From assembly GCF_001408515.1 (NCBI RefSeq), contig NZ_CYPR01000228.1, positions 1 to 64,000 on the forward strand: a stretch of DNA of 64,000 nucleotides, in the 5' to 3' direction. Source of the DNA: Jannaschia seosinensis. Lineage in GTDB: Bacteria > Pseudomonadota > Alphaproteobacteria > Rhodobacterales > Rhodobacteraceae. The notes under the pieces were generated by a model. That model made no database searches and was not told the DNA's origin. It was given only the letters and a program-made list of their open reading frames with translations. Numbering within the stretch: position 1 is the stretch's first letter; every line of letters begins with the position of its first letter. Position numbers and translations under genes: made by a program. Below, in pieces: positions 57,864 through 64,000 of this stretch.

Positions 57864-58504
57864 TGAAGCATCTCCTCTCCGGTGCCGCCGCGCAGCGCGA
57901 TTTCCATCAATGTGACCACCGTCTCGCGCCGCGTGGCGAGGGACGGGGCCTCCAGAAGCGCCTGTTTTTCCTCTGGCTCGAAGGGACAGAGCATCGACAG
58001 GGAATTGATCAGCAATTCTTCCTCGGCATCCTTGAGGCTGTCCCAATCGGTCGACAGGCCCTGATCCTCGAAATAGCGGTGCAGCAGGTCGAGGAAGGCG
58101 GGGCGGTCGAACCGTTCGTCCACCTCGGGGCGGCCGAGATCGCGCTCGAACCCTTCCCAGGTCACATCCGCCTGCAGATAGGGCTCAAATCCCGACACCT
58201 CGCGCGTGATGCGATACCGCGACACGCCCGACAGGGTGACCATGTAGCGCCGATCCTCGGTCTCGCTGATCTGGGTCAAGCGGCCGGCGCAGCCGATGCT
58301 CTGCAATTCGCGCCCGTCGCCCGTTTTCTGGGCGCGGGGCTGGACCATGCCGATCAGGCGATGCTCGGTCTTGAGGCAATCGTCGATCATCTGCAGGTAA
58401 CGCGGCTCGAAGATGTGCAACGGCAGCCGGCTGCGCGGCAGAAGCAGCGCACCAGGCAGTGGAAACACGGGGATTTTGGCGGGCAAATCGGCTGAGCGGT
58501 ACAT
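57860..58504 (-). CDS. Lon-protease N-terminal-domain (LON substrate-binding) protein
   Basis: A 214-residue protein with a LON substrate-binding domain and no protease. Typical are [20 protein letters not shown] and [15 protein letters not shown] near the N-terminus, GCAGRLTQI and the C-terminal helices. I use the ATG at 58504 (MYRSADLP) as in relatives, although no strong ribosome-binding site is seen; ATGs at 58525 and 58528 are possible. It is coupled to the Trm112-like gene and lies downstream of the thioredoxin-TPR gene on the same strand. Confidence 0.88.
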   Translation of the reverse strand: MYRSADLPAKIPVFPLPGALLLPRSRLPLHIFEPRYLQMIDDCLKTEHRLIGMVQPRAQKTGDGRELQSIGCAGRLTQISETEDRRYMVTLSGVSRYRITREVSGFEPYLQADVTWEGFERDLGRPEVDERFDRPAFLDLLHRYFEDQGLSTDWDSLKDAEEELLINSLSMLCPFEPEEKQALLEAPSLATRRETVVTLMEIALRGGTGEEMLQ

Positions 58505-58568
58505 GGCCAGAGATTTAGGGCGCATCACAGGACATGACAGGGCATTCGCGCAAACGTGCGCGTTTGTC

Positions 58569-59492
58569 TCAGACGAAGATCATCGAGGACAGCTTGCGCC
58601 GGCCTCTCTGAGCCACCGGATCCTTCGGCCCGGCCGCCTCGAACAGCGTGAACAGCTGCGCACGCGCGGCCCCGTCATTCCAATCCCGGTCCCGGCGGAA
58701 GAGTTCCAGAAGATGATCGACCGCACCTTCGAGATCGCCCGCACCCTGCAGCGCGGCGGCAAGGTCGAAGCGCGCCTGATGGTTGTCCGGATCGGCCTCG
58801 ACGGCGGCCTGCAACTCGGCCACGGGGCCGGCATTGGCGGCCTGTTGTGCGAGGGCGAGCTGCGCGCGCGCGGCCTCGACCTCGGGGGCCTTCGCCACCT
58901 CGTCGGTCAGGCGCAGCAGGTGACCCTCGGCCTGATCGAATTCGCCCAAGGCGATATGCGCGCGGATCAGCCCGCCATGCGCGGCGGCATTCTCGGGATC
59001 CTCGCCGATGATGGCGGCGAACGTCTGGCCGGCATCCATGGCCGCGCCTTCGGCCAGCATCTCCTCGGCGGCGGCGAGCGCCTCGCCCAGACCGTCATCG
59101 CCCGGCACGCCGTTCGTGTTCATCGCGGCGACACGGTCGACGAAGGCCTTGACCTCCGCCTGGCTGATGGCGCCCTGAAAGCCGTCGACCGGCTGGCCCT
59201 GCCAGAAGGCGTAGACCGTGGGGATCGACTGGATGCGCAATTGCTGGGCGATCTGCTGGGCGCCGTCCACATCGACCTTGGCCATGCGCACGAGGCCCTT
59301 GGCGTCGGTCACCGCCTGCTCCAGCTGCGGGCCCAGGGTCTTGCACGGCCCGCACCACGGGGCCCAGAAGTCGACGATCACCGGCACGGTCATGGACGCC
59401 TCGACGACCTCCGCCATGAAGGTGGCTTCGGTGACGTCGCGGATCAGGTCGTTCGGTGCGGCGGGCTGCTGTGTCTGGCCGAGTTCGAGCAT
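58569..59492 (-). CDS. thioredoxin-TPR co-chaperone (CnoX/YbbN-like)
   Basis: A 307-residue protein with an N-terminal thioredoxin fold and C-terminal TPR helices. The active-site motif WAPWCGPCK is complete, unlike E. coli CnoX, which lacks one cysteine. TPR-type helices cover about 150-300 (ALAAAEEMLAEGAAMDAGQT, ARFDLAAALQGAGDLEGAVD). AAGGAGG precedes the ATG at 59492. Family members protect proteins during oxidative stress and pass them to chaperones. It lies in the order xthA, this gene, LON-domain gene, Trm112-like gene on one strand. Confidence 0.9.
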   Translation of the reverse strand: MLELGQTQQPAAPNDLIRDVTEATFMAEVVEASMTVPVIVDFWAPWCGPCKTLGPQLEQAVTDAKGLVRMAKVDVDGAQQIAQQLRIQSIPTVYAFWQGQPVDGFQGAISQAEVKAFVDRVAAMNTNGVPGDDGLGEALAAAEEMLAEGAAMDAGQTFAAIIGEDPENAAAHGGLIRAHIALGEFDQAEGHLLRLTDEVAKAPEVEAARAQLALAQQAANAGPVAELQAAVEADPDNHQARFDLAAALQGAGDLEGAVDHLLELFRRDRDWNDGAARAQLFTLFEAAGPKDPVAQRGRRKLSSMIFV

Positions 59493-59550
59493 GGGGGGCC
59501 TCCTTGGTTGAGGGGCTATATGCGGCGCGCGGCGGCGCTTTCCAAGGGTT

Positions 59551-60339
59551 TCAGAGGTCGAAGGTCGCCAGAACCGGCGCATGATCCGACGGTTTCTCCC
59601 ACCCCCGGACGTGGCGCAGAACGCGCGACGAATGGGCGGCGTTGGCGATGTCGGGCGTGGCCCAAACGTGGTCGAGCCGCCGGCCCTTGTCGGCCGCGTC
59701 CCAATCGGGCGAGCGGTAGGACCACCACGAATAGAGCGGCCCCTCGGGGATGTCCTGCCGGGTGATGTCGACCCAGGCGCCCGAATCCTGTGTCTCGGCC
59801 AGGGCTGCGACCTCGACCGGCGTGTGGCTGACGACCTTCAGAAGCTGTTTGTGCGACCACACGTCGTCCTCGCGCGGCGCGATGTTCAGGTCGCCGACGA
59901 GGATCGACCGCGCGGGCGCCTCGGCGTGGAAGGCGTCGCGCATGTCGCGCAGGTAGTCGAGCTTCTGGCCGAATTTGACGTTCATTTCGCGGTTGGGAAC
60001 GTCGCCGCCGGCGGGGACGTAGAAATTGTGGATGACGGTCCCGTCCTCGAGCCGGCCCGCGACGTGGCGGGCATGGCCGAGCGCGGCGTGATCGACCGCG
60101 CCGGCCTCCTCCATCGGGCGCTTCGACAGGATGGCCACGCCGTTATAGTCCTTCTGTCCCTGCGCGACGCGCCAGCGATAGCCCAGCCTCTCGAAGCCTT
60201 CGACGGGGATCTTCTCGACCGGGCTCTTGCATTCCTGCAGGCAGAGGATGTCGGGGGCCTCCTCCTCCAGAAGGCGCAGGACGAGCGCCTCGCGCAGCCG
60301 GACGGAGTTGATGTTCCAGGTCGCGAGGGTGAAGGGCAT
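59551..60339 (-). CDS. xthA: exodeoxyribonuclease III
   Basis: AP endonuclease and 3' exonuclease of base-excision repair, 262 residues. Metal and catalytic motifs are LATWNINSVRLR, ILCLQECKSP, HNFYVPAGGD, LVGDLNIAPREDDVW and SDHAPVLATF. The ATG at 60339 is the family start. It lies 58 bases upstream of the thioredoxin-TPR gene. Confidence 0.95.
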   Translation of the reverse strand: MPFTLATWNINSVRLREALVLRLLEEEAPDILCLQECKSPVEKIPVEGFERLGYRWRVAQGQKDYNGVAILSKRPMEEAGAVDHAALGHARHVAGRLEDGTVIHNFYVPAGGDVPNREMNVKFGQKLDYLRDMRDAFHAEAPARSILVGDLNIAPREDDVWSHKQLLKVVSHTPVEVAALAETQDSGAWVDITRQDIPEGPLYSWWSYRSPDWDAADKGRRLDHVWATPDIANAAHSSRVLRHVRGWEKPSDHAPVLATFDL

Positions 60340-60667
60340 GCGGTCTCCGGGCGTGGGGTTCGGGCAGGGTTCGCCAAGTGGTCTCTGCACAGGATCCCGG
60401 GCGGGTTTGCAAGCTGTACGCGTCATACCGCTTCGTGGCCGCGCTGCCACCGGGAGGCGGTTCGGAACCGTCCGCCCGGTTCGGGGAAGCCATGCAAAAC
60501 GGCGGGCGATATGTGCATTTGCGCACAAAAATCTCAGGTTTATCACGCTCACGTGCATTGAGGTTGGCGTCTGCCGCCCGCATATCCCCCTCATCGGCAG
60601 GGCAGACCGCCCCGCCCGCAGACCACCGGCCCGGTTCGGGGCCGATCTACCTGAAAGGAATTTCATC
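60340..60667. promoter_or_regulatory. intergenic region between xthA and secreted-protein gene
   Basis: A 328-base gap between divergent genes. It must hold both promoters. An inverted repeat CGGTTC-G-GAACCG lies at about 60455-60467. No small gene is apparent. GAAAGGAA precedes the secreted-protein start at 60668. Confidence 0.45.
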
Positions 60668-61009
60668 ATGAAAACCATCGTCGCCTCCGCCCTGATCGCC
60701 GCCGCAGCCCTTGCCGGTCTGCCCGCCACCGCACAGGTCGCCGCAGGGCCCGCAGGTGCCATCGCGCATTTCAACCTCGACCGGACCAATTCCGAGGACC
60801 TGCGCCTGCCGGAAGGCCGCACCGCCGGCACCGTGGTCTCCACCCGCTCGGAGAGCGTGCGTGCCGCAGTCTACGACCACTTCAACGGTGACGCGGACAG
60901 CTCGGCCGATCTGCGCGGTCTGAACGGTGCCACGGCCTTCGACGCAACGCCTGCCGTCGGTGTGGATATCGTCGACCGCATTCGCCGCGAGAGCGCCGAG
61001 AGCGAGTGA
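60668..61009 (+). CDS. small secreted protein of unknown function
   Basis: A 113-residue protein I do not recognise. A clear signal peptide of about 22 residues (MKTIVASALIAAAALAGLPA then TAQ) precedes a mature part of about 90 residues that is polar and rich in Asp, Ser, Ala and Arg (SVRAAVYDHFNGDADSSADL). There are no cysteines. GAAAGGAA lies before the ATG at 60668. It has its own promoter space and a hairpin after the stop, so it seems to be a single-gene unit. Confidence 0.75.
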   Translation: MKTIVASALIAAAALAGLPATAQVAAGPAGAIAHFNLDRTNSEDLRLPEGRTAGTVVSTRSESVRAAVYDHFNGDADSSADLRGLNGATAFDATPAVGVDIVDRIRRESAESE

Positions 61010-61063
61010 CTTTGACGAAATAGCTGCGGGACGTCTCATCCCCGGTCTCCCCGCGGTGACGAT

Positions 61064-61092
61064 ACGCCTCCGACCATGCCGGTCGGGGGCGT
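61064..61092 (+). terminator. hairpin after secreted-protein gene
   Basis: A 12-base-pair stem with one T-G pair (ACGCCTCCGACC / GGTCGGGGGCGT) and a 5-base loop follows the stop by 55 bases. The T-run is short. Confidence 0.6.
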
Positions 61093-61148
61093 GTCGCGTT
61101 CTGGACCATGCCCCTACGGCCGCACGTCGTGACCGCGCCCCGGCCCGC

Positions 61149-61179
61149 CAAAAAAAGAGGCCGGACACGAGGTCCGGCC
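61149..61179 (-). terminator. rho-independent terminator of response regulator gene
   Basis: On the minus strand an 8-base-pair stem (GGCCGGAC / GTCCGGCC) with a 5-base loop is followed by a run of seven T after TC. It is the expected intrinsic terminator for the regulator, about 155 bases after its stop. Confidence 0.85.
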
Positions 61180-61333
61180 GAGTCCAACAGGGAGGATGCA
61201 TCTGAGACTCCGCAGATGCGCCGGTTCTACAAGCCTATCCACCGGACGCGGGTGACGTAAAGGCAGTTTGAAGTTCTGCCTTACCATCGGCGGAATAATG
61301 CGGCTTTGCGGCAATGTCGCCGATGGCGCCGTT

Positions 61334-62020
61334 TCAGGCCATCAAACGATAGCCCCCGCTCTCGGTCACGAGCAGGCGCGCATTGGACGGCTCCGCCTCG
61401 ATCTTCTGGCGCAGGCGGTAGATATGCGTCTCGAGCGTGTGGGTCGTGACGCCGGCATTGTAGCCCCAGACCTCGTGGAGGAGGACGTCGCGCGGGACCG
61501 TGCTCTCGCCCGCGCGGTAGAGGAACTTGAGGATGTTGGTCTCTTTCTCCGTGAGGCGGATTTTCTTGTCGTCTTCGGTGACGAGCACTTTCTGGGCGGG
61601 GCGGAACGTATAGGGCCCGAGGGCGAAGACCGCGTCCTCGGATTGCTCATGGGTGCGCAGCTGCGCGCGGATGCGGGCCAGAAGGACCGGGAACTTGAAG
61701 GGCTTGGAGATGTAGTCGTTCGCGCCGGCATCGAGGCCGAGGATCGTGTCGGCATCGGTGTCGTGGCCGGTCAGCATGACGATCGGACATTTGACGCCTT
61801 GTTTGCGCATCAGCCGGCAAAGCTCCCGCCCGTCGGTATCGGGCAGGCCCACGTCGAGCACCACGAGGTCGTAGAGTTGCTCCTTGGCGCGGGCCATGCC
61901 GGCGGCGCCGGAATCGGCCTCGAAGACGTCGAATTCCTCGGTCATCACCAATTGCTCGGCCAGGGCATCCCGCAGGTCGTCATCGTCGTCGACGAGCAGA
62001 ATTTTCTTGAGGTTTGCCAT
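61334..62020 (-). CDS. OmpR/PhoB-family response regulator
   Basis: A 228-residue two-component regulator. The receiver domain (about 5-120) has the acidic pocket LLVDDDDDLRDAL, the phospho-acceptor aspartate in VVLDVGLPD, and the lysine in ISKPFKFP. The C-terminal winged helix (about 135-226) has LTEKETNILKFLYRAGESTV, VWGYNAGVTTHTLETHIYRL and LLVTESGGYRLMA. It differs clearly from CtrA. No histidine kinase lies beside it, so its partner is elsewhere. Confidence 0.92.
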   Translation of the reverse strand: MANLKKILLVDDDDDLRDALAEQLVMTEEFDVFEADSGAAGMARAKEQLYDLVVLDVGLPDTDGRELCRLMRKQGVKCPIVMLTGHDTDADTILGLDAGANDYISKPFKFPVLLARIRAQLRTHEQSEDAVFALGPYTFRPAQKVLVTEDDKKIRLTEKETNILKFLYRAGESTVPRDVLLHEVWGYNAGVTTHTLETHIYRLRQKIEAEPSNARLLVTESGGYRLMA

Positions 62021-62190
62021 GAGACTCTCCCGGATGTGCTTTCGTTGTCCAATTCCTGCCTTCCCCTGCAAAGGCAGGGAAGGGGCGGCACGCGAACTCA
62101 CCACGACGTGTCGCCAAGGCCGGATTTGTTTCATATGTGGGTGCGGCGGCCCCCGCTGGGAAGCCGATTGTTACAGGAGATCACCGGGCG

Positions 62191-63237
62191 ATGCTGTCAC
62201 CCACGCCTGAAGAGCTGGCCGCGCGGGCGCGCGCCGACCTGCGGGTGGGCCTGCCGGTTGCGGTGGGCGGCGTCGTGCTGGCGTCGGTCGAGACGGTCTC
62301 CGCGGCCCGGCTGGCGCAGATGCGCGCGGCCGGGCCGCTGGTCATGGCGGTGACGGGACGCCGGGCGGAGACCCTGCGCGCGCGGGCCTATGACGGCGAC
62401 GTGGCGCGGATCGCGGTACCGGAGACGGCCGACGCCGCATGGCTGCGGGCGGTGGCGGATCCGGCCGACGATTTGCGCATGCCGATGAAGGGACCGCTGC
62501 GAACGCTGCGCGACGCGGGGGCGGCGCCTTGGCGGCGGGGCGTCGCGCTGGCCAAGGCGGCGCAGCTTCTGCCCGCCGTCGTGGGGGTGGAGATGGCGGC
62601 CCCCGAGGGGATCACCGTACTTCCCGAGGCCGCGCCCGTCGCGGCGGAAGCCCCGCCCCATGCGGTTTCGGCGGCGCGCGTGCCGCTGGCCGTGCATCGT
62701 GCCGGCCGCGTCCACGTGTTCCGCGAGGGCGATGGCGGCGAGGAGCATTACGCGGTCGAGATCGGCATGGTGGACCGGTCACGGCCGGTTCTGGTGCGGC
62801 TGCATTCCGCCTGTTTCACGGGCGATGTGCTGGGCTCGCTCAAATGCGATTGCGGGCCGCAACTGCATGCCGCGATGGACGCGATGGCCGGCGCGGGCGC
62901 GGGCATTCTCCTCTATCTCAACCAGGAGGGGCGCGGGATCGGTCTGGCCAACAAGATGCGCGCCTATGATCTGCAGGATCAGGGTTTCGACACGGTCGAG
63001 GCGAATCACAGGCTGGGTTTCGAGGACGACGAACGGGATTTCCGGCTCGGCGCGGCACTGCTGGGGCGGCTGGGGATCGATGCAGTGCGGCTGATGACCA
63101 ACAACCCGCGCAAGATCGAGATGATGGCCGCGCAGGGCATCCGCGTGGCCGAACGCGTGCCGCTTCATGTCGGACGGGGGGCGGAGAACGCGGGTTATCT
63201 CGACGTGAAACGCATGAAGTCGGGGCATCTGGAATGA
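62191..63237 (+). CDS. ribA: GTP cyclohydrolase II
   Basis: First enzyme of riboflavin synthesis, 348 residues. The catalytic part starts near 165, with RVHVFREGDGGEEHYAVEIG, the zinc cysteines in CFTGDVLGSLKCDCGPQ and the block YLNQEGRGIGLANKMRAYDL. About 150 N-terminal residues form an extension without clear DHBP-synthase motifs, common in this bacterial group. AGGAGA lies 10 bases before the ATG at 62191. Its stop overlaps the next gene (ATGA). Confidence 0.94.
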   Translation: MLSPTPEELAARARADLRVGLPVAVGGVVLASVETVSAARLAQMRAAGPLVMAVTGRRAETLRARAYDGDVARIAVPETADAAWLRAVADPADDLRMPMKGPLRTLRDAGAAPWRRGVALAKAAQLLPAVVGVEMAAPEGITVLPEAAPVAAEAPPHAVSAARVPLAVHRAGRVHVFREGDGGEEHYAVEIGMVDRSRPVLVRLHSACFTGDVLGSLKCDCGPQLHAAMDAMAGAGAGILLYLNQEGRGIGLANKMRAYDLQDQGFDTVEANHRLGFEDDERDFRLGAALLGRLGIDAVRLMTNNPRKIEMMAAQGIRVAERVPLHVGRGAENAGYLDVKRMKSGHLE

Positions 63238-63809
63238 CGCGCGCGCAGGACACGGGCCCCTTGCGAGGGGATGGAATTATCGGGATGGCCGATCGTGTCG
63301 CGGGCCGGGACGATCTGGTCCTGACGCCGATGGGCCTGCGCTTTGCGGGGCGGATGTTTCCCTGCACGATCGGGCGGGGCGGCGTGCGGACGGACAAGCG
63401 GGAGGGGGACGGGGCGACACCAACCGGCGTGCACCGGATCGTCGGGATGCTCTGGCGGCCGGACCGGATGGCGCGCCCGGCGGATTGGGCGGTGCCGATC
63501 CGTCCGGGCGACCTGTGGTGCGACGCGCCCCGGCACCCAGATTACAACCTGATGGTCCGGGCCCCCTTTTCCGCCTCTGCCGAACGGCTGGCGCGGGGCG
63601 ACCGGCTTTATGATCTGGTGATCCTGACGGACTGGAACTGGCCGCATGCCGAGCCGGGGCGGGGCAGCGCCATCTTCCTGCATCGCTGGCGGCGGCCGGG
63701 TTATCCGACCGAGGGCTGCGTGGCGATGGCGCCGGCGCATCTGCGCTGGATCGCGGAGCGGATCACGTTCGGCACACGGCTGATCGTGCCGAAGGCGCTG
63801 GCAGGCTGA
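63234..63809 (+). CDS. YkuD-domain (L,D-transpeptidase-like) protein
   Basis: A 191-residue protein with the L,D-transpeptidase catalytic motif IFLHRWRRPGYPTEGCVAM, in which His and Cys are present. It has no evident signal peptide or membrane anchor, and TIGRGGVRTDKREGDGATPT is the typical N-terminal block. The true start could be the ATG at 63285. It overlaps ribA by four bases. It may act on peptidoglycan or on a cytoplasmic substrate. Confidence 0.85.
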   Translation: MTRAQDTGPLRGDGIIGMADRVAGRDDLVLTPMGLRFAGRMFPCTIGRGGVRTDKREGDGATPTGVHRIVGMLWRPDRMARPADWAVPIRPGDLWCDAPRHPDYNLMVRAPFSASAERLARGDRLYDLVILTDWNWPHAEPGRGSAIFLHRWRRPGYPTEGCVAMAPAHLRWIAERITFGTRLIVPKALAG

Positions 63810-63819
63810 TCCCCGCGTC

Positions 63820-64000
63820 TCAGGCGGGAACCGGGCGCTCGCCGAAGATGGCGGAGCCCACGCGCACATGCGTCGCGCCCAACTCGATCGCTTCCTCGAA
63901 ATCGGCGGACATGCCCATGGACAGCCCGGCCAGACCGTTGCGCGCCGCGATCTTGGCCAGAAGCGCGAAATGCAATGACGGCGCCTCGTCCTGCGGGGGG
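63820..64000 (-). CDS. YggS-family PLP-binding protein, C-terminal part
   Basis: The C-terminal 60 or so residues of a PLP-homeostasis protein (YggS/PLPBP/PROSC). Readable are [40 protein letters not shown] and [11 protein letters not shown] before the TGA at 63820-63822. The rest lies beyond the right edge. The block is the well-conserved end of the family, so the call is firm for this fragment. Confidence 0.9.
   Translation of the reverse strand, partial: PPQDEAPSLHFALLAKIAARNGLAGLSMGMSADFEEAIELGATHVRVGSAIFGERPVPA

Larger units (their letters stand above)
61010..61333. other. hairpin-rich gap between secreted protein and response regulator genes
   Basis: A 324-base gap between converging genes. 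It holds a strong hairpin for the secreted-protein gene (61064-61092), the response-regulator terminator on the other strand (61149-61179), and two more hairpins between that terminator and the regulator stop (61198-61219 and 61257-61284). No protein gene is apparent. Confidence 0.6.

Noticed and set aside
61334-62020. Response regulator considered as CtrA
   Set aside because: Its N-terminus and receiver differ from CtrA, and the DNA-binding part is of the general OmpR/PhoB type. CtrA sites exist in the window, but its gene does not seem to.

Overview
The window reads as chromosome of a GC-rich alphaproteobacterium of the Rhodobacteraceae (Roseobacter-like). Supporting signs are PutA without a DNA-binding domain next to a divergent Lrp-type regulator, the flaF-flbT flagellin-regulator pair, a DUF1217 flagellar gene, CtrA-type TTAA-N7-TTAA boxes at flagellar promoters, two kinds of TRAP transporter, and many 4-base ATGA/GTGA gene overlaps. 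No rRNA, tRNA, CRISPR array or prophage was seen. The one mobile element is the 3' part of an IS1380-family insertion sequence at the left edge.

Layout. 1-757: IS1380 remnant. 1125-5539: dipeptide/oligopeptide-type ABC operon (two permeases, two ATPases) with a GFA-type zinc protein gene inside it and no substrate-binding protein gene. 5546-9088: putA and its divergent Lrp-type regulator (proline use). 9160-30507: one flagellar region of about 21 kb. Its blocks are fliC-flaF-flbT-DUF1217; fliI, facing away; flgB-flgC-fliE-fliQ-flgF-flgG-flgA-flgH and a FliL-like gene; a leftward block fliL, a membrane/coiled-coil gene, motE-like, motA, a 597-residue periplasmic protein, flhA, fliR, flhB and a coiled-coil gene; and a rightward block fliF, fliH, fliN, fliP and an unknown 298-residue protein. 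fliG, fliM, motB, flgI and the hook and hook-associated genes are not here, so at least one further flagellar locus is expected.

30497-38292: ettA, nadD, then a leftward operon of a DapA-family aldolase/lyase, a GntR regulator and a three-part DctP-type TRAP transporter. OxyR and katG form a divergent peroxide-defence pair at 37351-40602. 41021-45341 holds a TAXI-type TRAP transporter and a Crp/Fnr-family regulator. 45436-49410 holds periplasmic gamma-glutamyltransferase and a FadH-type 2,4-dienoyl-CoA reductase, divergent around a nested inverted repeat.

49468-64000 is mostly housekeeping: FkbM methyltransferase, lolA, ftsK, aminotransferase, amidase, UbiH-type monooxygenase, Trm112-like and Lon-substrate-domain proteins, a thioredoxin-TPR co-chaperone, exonuclease III, a small secreted protein, an OmpR-type response regulator, ribA, a YkuD-domain protein and the 3' end of a yggS-type gene. 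The most unusual material is in the flagellar region: a putative MotC/MotE-like stator-accessory unit, a possible divergent FliG-like protein where fliG is otherwise missing, a second FliL-like protein, and CtrA-like operator sites.
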